DNA of 49,273 nt, taken from the NCBI GenBank assembly GCA_035566435.1, contig DATMRF010000109.1:1-49273 (forward strand). The letters run 5' to 3'. The notes beneath the pieces are model-generated. The model had not been told where the DNA came from, made no database searches, and worked only from the letters and a program-made list of their open reading frames with translations. The translations under genes were made by a program, and so were the position numbers. Each line of letters opens with the position of its first letter. Position 1 is the stretch's first letter. Shown here piece by piece: positions 1-17,700 of the stretch. This DNA comes from DATMRF01 sp035566435. GTDB taxonomy: Bacteria; Verrucomicrobiota; Verrucomicrobiia; Limisphaerales; UBA8199.

Positions 1-1854
<1,854 letters not shown>

Positions 1855-1905
1855 AAGTCAGGTTTGGATATGGTCGCAGGCGCAGGAAACCGGAGGCGTG
1901 GCCGG

Positions 1906-3264
1906 TTAGAACCCTGAACCGGTGGTTATGGGCAGTGGGGGTGATACAGGCGGCGGGGTGCTTTCGAGCGCCTTGAATAAATCCAGCCGCCCGCCGCTCT
2001 TGCATTTGCCGACAAGCGTCGCCAGCGGGTCCGTGCCGCTCAGGATTTGCTGAATGATCTGCCGGTGATTTTCGTCGGGAAAACTGGCCCGCAGCAGCGC
2101 GCACGCGCCGGTGACATGCGCACACGCCATGGAAGTCCCGCTGTCCCATTCGTAATCGCCATCCGAGCCGTTCCAGCAGCAATAAATCGGCGCGCCGGGC
2201 GCGGCCAGATCCACGTTTGTCGCGCCGTAATCAGACCAGCTTTCGAGTTGGTCCCGGTCATCCGTGGCGGCGACGGACACCACATTGTCGAGGTCGGAAT
2301 AGCTGGCCGGATAAAGCGGGGTCACGTCGTTGTTCGCGCCGGAATTGCCGGCGGCGGCGACGAAGATGATGTCCGCATCGCGCAAGCTGGCAATGGCGTC
2401 GTGCAGCGACTGGGACGTGAACGTGAAACTCCCCCAACTGGCATTGACCACTTTCGCGCCGTGGCCGCGCGCGTAATCCAGGCAAGTGATCGCGCCGGAA
2501 ATTGTGCCATTGCCCGCCGAGTCCAGGAATTTGCACGCCATGAGCTGCACGCGCCAGCAGACGCCGACCACGCCGACGCCGTTGTCGCCCACTGCGCCGA
2601 TGATGCCGCCGACGTGGGTGCCGTGGCCGTAATCGTCCCAGGGATCATTGGCGGCGCGGCCATTGCTCACGACATTGATGCCGTGGCTGCCGTCCGCCGG
2701 GTTCACCCACAGGTTCGCCGCCAGGTCCTGGTGGGTGTAGCGGATGCCGGTATCCACATCCGCGACGATCACGCCAGCCGCGCTGGTAGCGATGCTCCAG
2801 GCTTCCCACGCGCGGATATCGGCGCCCGGCGTGCCGCCGGATTGGCCGTTGTTTTTGAAATTCCAAAGGTTGCCCTGCTGATAGTAAAAGTCGTTAGGGT
2901 CGTTCAGCACGTGCAAATAGAAATCATTCTCGGCGTATTGGACGAGGCCGCTTTGCTGATAGAGGCCGATCAAAGTGTCGGCAGTTGCGCCCGCCGGCAC
3001 CTGGACAATTTCCAGGTTGCCAATCGCCGGGAAGGTTTGCAGCACCTGCGCGCCAAGTAGCTGATTCAATGCCGACAGGTTTGCGCCGGCCAGCGGCTTC
3101 ACCAAAATGCGATCGGGCTGGAGATCGGGATTGAATTGCGCTCTGGCCAGCGGACCGACAAGGGCCGCCAGACAAATTCCCAATAGCCATGGCAGCCATG
3201 AGTGCTTTGATTTTCCAAACCAAGCTGAGTTGCCACCACTTTGCACTGCGCCTTCCATCTTCAT
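1906..3264 (-). CDS. Secreted subtilase (S8 peptidase), second copy
   Basis: A 452-residue protease if started at the ATG at 3264, which puts a signal segment (WLPWLLGICLAALVGPLARA) close to the N-terminus. The frame stays open further upstream, but that extension has no signal-like or domain sequence. An inhibitor-like propeptide (about 45-115) precedes the S8 domain. The triad is Asp171 (VDTGIRYTHQD), His214 (GHGTHVGG) and Ser378 (GTSMACAH), with oxyanion Asn307 in AAAGNSG. It is closely similar to the next gene over the whole catalytic domain, including the unusual CWRVQ(I/L)MACKFLD block, so the two look like a tandem duplication. This copy ends soon after the catalytic domain in a Pro-rich tail and has no PKD domain. 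It is predicted to act outside the cytoplasmic membrane. No terminator is visible between the two genes. Confidence 0.92.
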   Translation of the reverse strand: MKMEGAVQSGGNSAWFGKSKHSWLPWLLGICLAALVGPLARAQFNPDLQPDRILVKPLAGANLSALNQLLGAQVLQTFPAIGNLEIVQVPAGATADTLIGLYQQSGLVQYAENDFYLHVLNDPNDFYYQQGNLWNFKNNGQSGGTPGADIRAWEAWSIATSAAGVIVADVDTGIRYTHQDLAANLWVNPADGSHGINVVSNGRAANDPWDDYGHGTHVGGIIGAVGDNGVGVVGVCWRVQLMACKFLDSAGNGTISGAITCLDYARGHGAKVVNASWGSFTFTSQSLHDAIASLRDADIIFVAAAGNSGANNDVTPLYPASYSDLDNVVSVAATDDRDQLESWSDYGATNVDLAAPGAPIYCCWNGSDGDYEWDSGTSMACAHVTGACALLRASFPDENHRQIIQQILSGTDPLATLVGKCKSGGRLDLFKALESTPPPVSPPLPITTGSGF

Positions 3265-3549
3265 AAAATCAGGTTGTCTTTCCGCGTTCTTTTCGTTGCT
3301 TGTTGCGCGCCAGTTTTTTATTCGGCGTCCGGCCCGTCGCGTTCCAGATTGCGCAGTGGAACGTAGAGAAACTGCGCGTCGTTTTACAGATGGGTGCAAT
3401 CCCAAAAGGTGCGGGGGCATCAACCCCACGCGTCCTGATTCGATTTGTCAGACTTTGTTTCTCGAAAAGAGAGGTGGAACTTCGTCGGGATTCTGCTTCC
3501 GTCGTCGAAAATCGTGCGATTTGCGCGACAACCGACTCTACCACCACCG

Positions 3550-6021
3550 TCAGAGCGATGGCCGGACCCGGTAAAACTGGCGATCGCCGGTCCTGCGGTT
3601 GGTGTAAATATACGAGTCGCCCGGCAGGGAGATGGTAGGGGTGTTGGTGATCCAGTTCAGCAGATCCGTGGAGCTTTCCAGCGTGTATCTCTGCCAGTCC
3701 ACTCCTCGGAGTGTGAGCTGGACTGTTCCGTTCGGGAGATTGGTGATGGCCAGGCGGCAGTCCATGTTCCAGTTGAGCTGCACGTTCCCGGTGTCGCCGC
3801 CAAACCCGGCAACGGCGATTTGATAAGTCGTTCCTCCGGTCGCGAAGAAATCAACCCGGCTGCTCATCAATCCGCCGACATCGTCGTTGTTGGCCGCGAC
3901 CGTCGCCAGGTTGGTCAGAACGTTGCCAAGATAGACGGCCAGCGTTGTGTTGAACGTGCTGCCGAGCGTGTTGAAATCCACCGGCCCGCTGGCGGGGGCG
4001 GTCCAGCGATACCAGACCGAATGGCCGCCAACATCGCCGGCATGGGCCATCTCGCCCGGTTCCTTGCTGGCGCCAATTGTCGTTCCGTTGGTTGTTCCCG
4101 CAGTTCCCACGAGGACGGCCGCGGCGACAAAATCGTCGTTGCCAGGCGGTTGAAGATTTAATACCACGGTTCCGACCGCGCCGTTGTAGCCGTCCATGGC
4201 GATCCGGTAGGATGTCCCGGCAGCGGCGAAGAAGGTGACTTCACTTTGCAGATAGACTTCGGGAATGATGTCGTCATTGCTCGCCACGGGCGTCAGGGCC
4301 AGGAGGTTATTCCCCGTGTAAACCGCCAGCAGAGTGTCGAAGTCGCTGCCCTTGGTCGTGATGACAGCCGTCTGGTTGGTGGCTGGCGTCCAGGTGAACC
4401 AAATGGAATGTCCGCCGGCATTGCCCGCGTGATTAGGTTCGCCAATTTCCTTGGTCGCGCAGGCGTTGAATTCCGAAAAGGAGAACGGCGTGTTGGTGAT
4501 GATCATGGCGTTGATAAAATTGTCGTTCACCGGTCCGATCAGGCAGCTAGCAGGAGGAATCGTGACCGGAACTAACGTTGCGTTGTTGTTGGTGTCGGAC
4601 TCGGCCAGCAGACCATAGGGATTGACCACCATTTTCAGGGCGTAATCTCCTGGCGGTACGCCGGTGATGTCGATGTATTGGCAGGGTAGTCCCGCGGCAT
4701 AGACATCCGCCCAGCCCGACTGGATGCCCTGGTTCCAGCAATCATATTTCACCTGCGGACTGGCGGTCGGGGACCACGGATGATCATCCAGCAGGCAAAA
4801 ACCGACCTTGTGGCCGGAGGCGACGACGTTCCCGTTTCCATCGAGCAGCTCGTAATCGGCAAATTCCTCGAAGTGATAATGACCGTGGCAGGACGCCCAT
4901 TGAAAGAGGGAGTTCGTTCCCGGGTTACCCAACGCCAGGTCGCCGTCGCCGATGTTCCGCGTCTCGGTCGTGAAACTGAGCAGGGTGTGGGTTCCCGGCG
5001 TTTCGCAGCCCTCGACGACTTCGCAATCGCCATTGGTAAAAGTCCGGGTGATGACCGTCGGTGAAGCCGCCGGCCCCCAGATGATCAAATCCGGCAGTGC
5101 GGTCCCGGATTGGTTCCAGTTCAAAACGACAATGCCGCAAGCGCCGCCGTAACCGTCAACGGCGATGTGATAGGTCGTTCCGCTCAACGGGGTGAACGTC
5201 ACCCGGCTTTGACGATTGGTCGCTCCGTCAATGTCGTCGTTGTCCGCGACCAGCGTCAGGTTCGAAACGCTGTCGCCGGTGTAGACCGCCAGCAACGTGT
5301 CAAAGCTGCTGCCGAGCGTATCGAAGGTCACCGGCGCATTGGTGGGGGCCGTCCAGCAATACCAGAGGGATTTGCCGCCGGGATTCCCCGCGTGGTCCGG
5401 TTCGCCGGGCTCCTTGGTTGCGTCGGAATTGTTGTCCGCATGGGAGCCGACGGTGCCGCTGATGGCGGCGCAGGTGGCGAAGAAGTCGCTCAAGCAATAA
5501 TCCTCGGCGAGCAACTGCTCCCGATGCTGGAGAAGATCGGCGTCATTGGTGGAGGAACGGACGTCGTCCGGTTGTGTCTGGCCGCTGCGGTAAACCTCGA
5601 TTTTGTAATTGCGGCAACTGCATCCGGCGCCTAGCGGGATGTCGACAGATTGCGAATCGCTGCTGCGACAGCCGACAATCGGATGAGGCGCATTGGTGTG
5701 GATCGCCGTCCAGGACCCCGAGCCGCAAGGCTGGTCATAGACAATTTCGTAAACCGTCAGCGTACCGTTGCAATTGGTGACATCCGGATTCCAGTTTAAT
5801 CTTGCCCGGTCATTGGCGAGCGTGCCGGCCCAACAACCGTCGCCGTTGCAATCCTGTTGATAGGTCCACCAGGCGTCACTGATCACCGCGGTTTGGGAAC
5901 GTGCAACCCGACCTGGCAAGAAAAGGAGCAGGCACAGGCAGAACATGGGTGGAATGTGTTTTGAAGCGGCGGACCGTGGCTTCAATGCCCCTGGAGGATC
6001 CTTGTGGGTGAATGGCATCAT
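3550..6021 (-). CDS. Secreted protein with lysyl oxidase domain and beta-rich repeats
   Basis: About 823 residues from the ATG at 6021; a TTG 18 bp upstream directly follows the glycosyltransferase stop and is an alternative. A hydrophobic signal (MFCLCLLLFLPGRVARS) is followed by a Cys-rich region. Then come a repeat (about 175-303), a lysyl-oxidase-like domain (about 310-490), two more repeats (about 498-622 and 627-751), and a C-terminal domain ending FYRV. The repeats share ATKEPGEPxHAGNxGG, a WYxWT motif, FDTLLAVYTG and a late IAVDGxxG. The lysyl oxidase part keeps the copper site (CHGHYH: His379, His381, His383). It also keeps the lysine (Lys405, GHKVGFCL) and the tyrosine (Tyr441, ADVY before CQYIDIT) that form the lysine-tyrosylquinone cofactor in animal enzymes. 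Predicted role: oxidative deamination of lysine side chains or amines outside the cell, possibly cross-linking. Bacterial substrates are not established. Confidence 0.85.
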   Translation of the reverse strand: MMPFTHKDPPGALKPRSAASKHIPPMFCLCLLLFLPGRVARSQTAVISDAWWTYQQDCNGDGCWAGTLANDRARLNWNPDVTNCNGTLTVYEIVYDQPCGSGSWTAIHTNAPHPIVGCRSSDSQSVDIPLGAGCSCRNYKIEVYRSGQTQPDDVRSSTNDADLLQHREQLLAEDYCLSDFFATCAAISGTVGSHADNNSDATKEPGEPDHAGNPGGKSLWYCWTAPTNAPVTFDTLGSSFDTLLAVYTGDSVSNLTLVADNDDIDGATNRQSRVTFTPLSGTTYHIAVDGYGGACGIVVLNWNQSGTALPDLIIWGPAASPTVITRTFTNGDCEVVEGCETPGTHTLLSFTTETRNIGDGDLALGNPGTNSLFQWASCHGHYHFEEFADYELLDGNGNVVASGHKVGFCLLDDHPWSPTASPQVKYDCWNQGIQSGWADVYAAGLPCQYIDITGVPPGDYALKMVVNPYGLLAESDTNNNATLVPVTIPPASCLIGPVNDNFINAMIITNTPFSFSEFNACATKEIGEPNHAGNAGGHSIWFTWTPATNQTAVITTKGSDFDTLLAVYTGNNLLALTPVASNDDIIPEVYLQSEVTFFAAAGTSYRIAMDGYNGAVGTVVLNLQPPGNDDFVAAAVLVGTAGTTNGTTIGASKEPGEMAHAGDVGGHSVWYRWTAPASGPVDFNTLGSTFNTTLAVYLGNVLTNLATVAANNDDVGGLMSSRVDFFATGGTTYQIAVAGFGGDTGNVQLNWNMDCRLAITNLPNGTVQLTLRGVDWQRYTLESSTDLLNWITNTPTISLPGDSYIYTNRRTGDRQFYRVRPSL

Positions 6022-6039
6022 AAAAGCTGGTTCGTTCAA

Positions 6040-7224
6040 TCAGGCGATTTGCAGTGCGCCCTGGTGATCGGTCGAAGCTTTGTCGGCCGCCATGGCGAGC
6101 CTGGCATAGACCTCCAACGTCGCTGCTGCCGTCGAGCTCCAGTCAAACGAACTTGCACGCGCCAATCCGGTCGCGCTCAAGTGCTCGCGCAGTGAAACAT
6201 CTGCCGCCAGCCGGGCCATCTGCTTTTGCAGGGAATTCACCTGTTCGGGATCCACTGTGGCCGCCGCATCGCCGACCACTTCGCCCAGGGCGCCGCGCGT
6301 CGAGCTGATGACCGGACAGCCGCAGGCCATTGCTTCTACGGGCGGCAGGCCGAAACCTTCAAAGAGCGACGGGTAGACAAACACATCCGCTGCGCGATAC
6401 CACATCGGCAGGTCGGCTTCCGGCACAAAACCGAGCCGATGAATTTCGCGCGCGAAGGGCGATTTCTGTACAGCGGTGTGAATCACCCCTGCGCCGTGCC
6501 AGTCGCTGCCACCCAGCACCAGGTTCCAGTCTGAGTGGGTTTCTGCCTTGAACCGGTTGAATGCCTCGATCAGGCGGACGTGGTTTTTCCCCGGGTGTTC
6601 CAGCCGGGCGACGTAGAGAAAAAACGGCTGGCGCAAATCATGCCGTTTGGCCATCCGGGCCCGGGCTTCCTCGCGCGAGCCCGGAAAGAAACGGGCATGA
6701 TTCACGCCATTGTAAATCACGCTCAACCGGTCTTCGGGGATTTGAAAAAACCGAGTGATGTCCTGGGCGGTATTCCGGCTGACGGCGATGATGTGATCCT
6801 GGCGCCATGCCAGTCTTCGCGCCACGACCCGCCCATAAAACATCCGCAGGTGGTCGTATTTGCCGACGACGTGAAACGGCGCCAGGTCATGGATCGTTGC
6901 CACCAGGGCGCAGGGTTTCGGCCATAGCATCCGCCGGTAACTCGGCACGTGCAGCACGTCGAGCCGGTGTGTGCGCGCCAGCCGCGGCAGCGTGGTCTGG
7001 TGCCACCGGATGCTCTTTACCGGGGCCCGAAATGCCTCAGGCACCCGAACGATTTTCATTTTCAGTTCGACAAACGAGAACAACGGCAGGTCCGCCTCCA
7101 GCACAAACAGGGTGAATTGATGTTGACCGGCAAACGGCAGCAGCGCGCGCACGAGGCCAAAGGCGTACTGTGCCACCCCGCTTTTGCCGCCCTGGATGAC
7201 GGGAGTGGAAATGCCGACGTTCAT
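6040..7224 (-). CDS. GT4-family glycosyltransferase
   Basis: A 394-residue protein. The start at 7224 overlaps the stop of the upstream gene by 4 bp (ATGA), which fixes the start and implies translational coupling. The N-terminal half begins MNVGISTPVIQGGKSGVAQYAFGLVRAL, with the acceptor-side glycine-rich loop. The C-terminal half carries the GT-B nucleotide-sugar site: FVYPSLFEGFGLPPVEAMACGCPVIS, with the two glutamates of the EX7E motif, preceded by YVARLEHPGKNH. This matches the glycosyl transferases group 1 that use nucleotide-diphospho sugars at the inner membrane face for exopolysaccharide or glycolipid assembly. The partner gene is a WecG-like transferase, so a lipid-linked saccharide is the likely acceptor. 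The sugar cannot be read from the sequence. Confidence 0.9.
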   Translation of the reverse strand: MNVGISTPVIQGGKSGVAQYAFGLVRALLPFAGQHQFTLFVLEADLPLFSFVELKMKIVRVPEAFRAPVKSIRWHQTTLPRLARTHRLDVLHVPSYRRMLWPKPCALVATIHDLAPFHVVGKYDHLRMFYGRVVARRLAWRQDHIIAVSRNTAQDITRFFQIPEDRLSVIYNGVNHARFFPGSREEARARMAKRHDLRQPFFLYVARLEHPGKNHVRLIEAFNRFKAETHSDWNLVLGGSDWHGAGVIHTAVQKSPFAREIHRLGFVPEADLPMWYRAADVFVYPSLFEGFGLPPVEAMACGCPVISSTRGALGEVVGDAAATVDPEQVNSLQKQMARLAADVSLREHLSATGLARASSFDWSSTAAATLEVYARLAMAADKASTDHQGALQIA

Positions 7225-8111
7225 GCCGCCTGTTTCCTCGGCCACCCGCGCCGGCTCCGGATTTTCATGCGCCACAGTTGAGCAGCCATGGCCCAGCCGA
7301 AAAACCACAGGTCCGCCGCGTATCGGCGGAATAGCCGGCGCGGCTCCTGGGACAAACGGAAAACCCATTCGAGACCGGCGCGCCGCATCCAGCGGGGTGC
7401 GCGCTTCACGCGACCCGCGAGAAAATCAATCGTGCCCCCGACACCCATGAGCACCGGTACGCCCAGTGACCGGTAATTCATGGCCATCCATTTTTCCGCC
7501 TTCGGACAGCCGAACGCGACGAACAGCAAATCCGGCCGTGCGGCGCGGATTTTCTCCCTGATTTCGTGGTGGTTCATTTCCGGCAATGGCCGGAACGGCG
7601 GCGAATAATGGCTGAGTTCAAGATTTGGGAATCGGGCACGCACGTTGGCGATCGCTTGCATGCCAGCTTCCGGCGTTGCTCCGAGAAAAAACAGCCGGTA
7701 ATTGTTTTTTGCCGCCAGCCTGAGCAGCTCCGGTACTAAATCCGAACCAGCCACGCGTTCCGGCAGCGGCTGGCCCAGTAGCCGGGAAGCCCAGACGAGG
7801 GGCGTGCCATCGCAGAGGACTAGATGCGCGTCGAGCAGGATCCGCCGCAACTCCGGGTCGCATCGGGCTCGCAGCAGGAAATCCACGTTGGCGGTGGCGA
7901 TGTAATGCGGCTGTCGTGATGCCACCATGGCGTCTATCCGTTCCAGGGCTCCCGCAAACGTCACCGGGTCAAACACCACGCCCAGCAGGCTGATGGGCGG
8001 TGCTGCCGGCGGCGGACGTCGGACGGAAAGGTTTTCGCCAGCGGCAACGTCATCATGCAGTGTGAAGGCTGCTCCCGCTTCGGTCGTGACTTTATCAACC
8101 AGCATGTTCGA
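7221..8111 (-). CDS. WecG/TagA/CpsF family glycosyltransferase (GT26)
   Basis: A 296-residue protein. The start at 8111 is preceded by GAGG at ribosome-binding distance; the frame is open further upstream, but that part has no family similarity. The GT26 signature runs from the ISLLGVVFDPVTF start through TANVDFLLRARCDPELRRIL, CDGTPLVW, RVAGSDLVPELL, a Rossmann-like RLFFLGATPEAG, and FVAFGCPKAEKWM to GVGGTIDFLAGRVKRAP. GT26 enzymes add an N-acetylhexosamine/hexosaminuronate-type sugar to an undecaprenyl-diphosphate-linked sugar on the cytoplasmic face of the membrane. This copy is coupled to a GT4 enzyme. It is divergent from the nonribosomal peptide operon across about 176 bp, so both transcription units start in the same gap. 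Confidence 0.9.
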   Translation of the reverse strand, partial: SNMLVDKVTTEAGAAFTLHDDVAAGENLSVRRPPPAAPPISLLGVVFDPVTFAGALERIDAMVASRQPHYIATANVDFLLRARCDPELRRILLDAHLVLCDGTPLVWASRLLGQPLPERVAGSDLVPELLRLAAKNNYRLFFLGATPEAGMQAIANVRARFPNLELSHYSPPFRPLPEMNHHEIREKIRAARPDLLFVAFGCPKAEKWMAMNYRSLGVPVLMGVGGTIDFLAGRVKRAPRWMRRAGLEWVFRLSQEPRRLFRRYAADLWFFGWAMAAQLWRMKIRSRRGWPRKQAA

Positions 8112-8231
8112 CATTAAGTCCTCAAAGCCCACCCCGCGAAATGGGTTAACTTCCCAAAATAATCCTCCGTAAACTCGGAAATGGTATTCGCTCTGGGGTC
8201 CGTAACCACTCACTTTGCGGAATGCGCCCAC

Positions 8232-8261
8232 TTACACAACGCGCGTTCAGTCGCTTATATC
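8232..8261 (+). promoter_or_regulatory. Possible promoter of the megasynthase operon
   Basis: TTACAC (8232-8237) and TATATC (8256-8261) are 18 bp apart and lie 26 bp before the ATG at 8288. Each matches the sigma70 consensus at 4 of 6 positions. A perfect 10-bp palindrome, AACGCGCGTT (8238-8247), sits between them and could be an operator. This is the best candidate in the divergent gap, but it is weak. Confidence 0.25.
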
Positions 8262-8287
8262 TTGGTCATTATGTCACGAGCGGTCGT

Positions 8288-14775
<6,488 letters not shown>

Positions 14776-14779
<4 letters not shown>

Positions 14780-17700
14780 GCGCCCCGTCAAAAACCGGTG
14801 CCGGCATTGCCATCATCGGCCTGGCCGGGCGCTTTCCCGGTGCGAAGAACGCGGACGCCTTCTGGCGCAATCTTTGCCAGGGGGTCGAAGGCATTTCGTT
14901 CTTCACCGACGAGGAGCTGGCAGCGGACGGAATTGATTTTCCACGGAGTGAAGCCAGTTACGTAAAAGCCCGTGGTTGGATGGAAGGCGCCGATCTTTTC
15001 GACGCCGGGTTCTTCGGGATAAACCCGCGCGAGGCCGAGGTAATGGACCCGCAGCACCGCGTTTTTCTGGAATGTGCCTGGGAGGCGCTGGAAAACGCCG
15101 GGTACGATCCCGGGAAATACGACGGCGCCATCGGGGTGTTTGCCGGCATGAGCATGAACACCTACCTCGCGCACAACCTGCTCGCCCATCCGGAACTCAT
15201 CGCGCAACTCAACGAACACCAGTTGATGCTCGGCAACGACAAGGATTTTCTGCCGACGCGCGTCGCCTACAAATTGAACCTCCGCGGTCCAGCGCTGAAC
15301 ATCCAAACCGCCTGTTCTACTTCGCTGGTGGCCGTCTGCATCGCCTGTCAAAACCTCCTGGCCTATGAATGCGACCTGGCCCTGGCGGGCGCAGTCTCCA
15401 TCACGTTCCCGCAAAAGCGCGGTTATTTTTTCCAGGAAGGCGGCATTGCTTCGCCGGACGGCCATTGCCGCGCGTTCGATGCCCGGGCGGCGGGCACCGT
15501 CGCCGGTGAGGGCGCGGGCATCGTGGTTCTGAAACGGCTGGAGGATGCAATGACCGACGGCGACACGATTTACGCCGTCATCAAAGGGTTCGCCCTGAAC
15601 AACGACGGTTGCAACAAGGTCGGCTATACCGCGCCGAGCGTCGAGGGCCAGGCTGAAGTCATTGCTGCCGCGCAGGCGATGGCGGATTTCTCACCGGATA
15701 CCATCGGTTACGTTGAAACGCACGGCACCGCCACGCCGTTGGGCGACCCGATCGAAATGGAAGGATTGACGCGGGCTTTTCGCAGCGGGACGGACCGAAA
15801 ACAGTTTTGCGCCATCGGTTCGGTGAAAAGTAATGTCGGCCATCTCGACGTTGCCGCCGGCGTCACCGGCCTCATCAAAACTGCGCTGGCACTGCACCAT
15901 AAACAGATTCCGCCCAGTCTGCATTTTGAATCACCAAACCCGAAAATCGATTTCGCGAACAGCCCGTTTCACGTCAACACGAAACTCGCCGATTGGAAAA
16001 ACGGCGAAACTCCGCGCCGCGCCGGGGTCAGCTCCTTCGGTATCGGTGGCACCAATGCGCATGTCGTGCTGGAGGAAGCGCCAACGGCGGGAGAGACGAG
16101 TGCCGACGCACAACGCCCGGGTTGTAGCGCAGACCGGCAGTTTGCTGTGTCGCGGATTGGCAATCCGCTAGACACACAGCCGGCGGGCGCCAAGGCGACT
16201 GCCAGTCTGCGATACGGCACGTTGCCAACCTGCGCTACCCCGTGTCTGCTGTTACTCTCCGCCCGGACCGAAACTGCGCTTGACCAGGCAACCGCCAACC
16301 TCGCCGGACACCTGAAACAATATCCGGAGCTCAATCTGGCCGATGCCGCATATACCTTGCAGACCGGACGTTGTGACTTTGGACATCGGCGCATGCTGGT
16401 TTGCGGGGATGCCAATGACGCCATCGGCGCGCTGGCAACACCCGACGCGAAACGGGTGTTCACCGGCGTGTTGAAACGCGAAAACCCGCCGGTGGTTTTC
16501 ATGTTCCCCGGACAGGGCGCGCAGCAGGCGAATATGGGGCTGGGGCTTTATCAAAATGAACCCGTGTTCTGCGGGCAGGTGGACCGTTGTTGCGAGCTGC
16601 TGCAGGAGCAACTCGGCCTCGACCTGTGGGCCGTACTTTATCCCGAACCGGAAAATGTTGAAGCGGCCATGGAGCAATTGCGGCAGACGGCCATCACGCA
16701 GCCGGCTTTGTTTGTCATCGAATATGCGCTGGCGAAATTGTGGTTGAGCTGGGGGGTGGTGCCGGAAGCCATGATCGGCCACAGCCTCGGCGAGTATGTG
16801 GCCGCCTGCCTGGCGGAAGTGTTCCCCCTGGAAGATGCGCTCAAACTGGTGGCGGCGCGCGGACAACTGATGCAACAGTTGCCCCGCGGCGCCATGCTCG
16901 CCATCCGCCTGCCGGAAGCTGAAGTGCGGCCGTTGCTGAACGACCAGCTTTCGCTTGCGACAGTCAACAGCCCGGCGCTCTGTGTGGTGTCCGGGCCTGT
17001 TGAGGATGTCGAAACGTTGCGACAAGGGCTCGAGCGTCGAAGTATCGCCGCCACGCCGCTCCAGACTTCGCATGCATTTCATTCGGCCATGATGGAGCCG
17101 GTGTTGAAACCGTTCGCGGAACTAGTCAAAACCTTCCGCCGTCTGCCGCCGCGGGTTCCTTTTCTTTCGAATGTCACCGGCACCTGGATCACCGCCGACC
17201 AGGCAACCGACCCGGGTTACTGGGCGAAGCATCTGCGCGCGACGGTGCGGTTTGCCGATGGCCTCGGCGAATTGCTGAAAGAACCGGGACGGGTTTTTCT
17301 AGAAGTGGGGCCGGGCCACACCTTGAGTTCGCTGGCGAAACAGCACCCGTCCCGAAATCCGAGCACCCTGGTGCTTGCTACGCTGTCGCCCGGCAAAAGC
17401 GAAGCCTCGGACGAAACCGCGCTGCTCACGGCGCTCGGCCGGCTCTGGCTTGCCGGCTTGCCGGTCAACTGGCGTGGTTTTTACGCCCGAGAACGGCGAA
17501 AGCGTGTGCCCTTGCCGGCCTATCCGTTCGAGCGGAAGCGTTACTTCGTCGACCCGAAGAAAACCGGCCACGCACCACCTGTTTCCACCGGCGAAGCCGG
17601 GATGGAAGAGCCGGCGGAAGTGCCAGTGAAAATCATTAGAGTCCCCAGCTCCGCCGTTGAGGAAGCACCTGCCGGGAAAGGCCGGATTGCCGCCGAGTTG

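Noticed and set aside
2047..3060. Plus-strand frame opposite the second subtilase
   Set aside because: Same reason: it mirrors the antisense of a conserved peptidase and has no similarity of its own.
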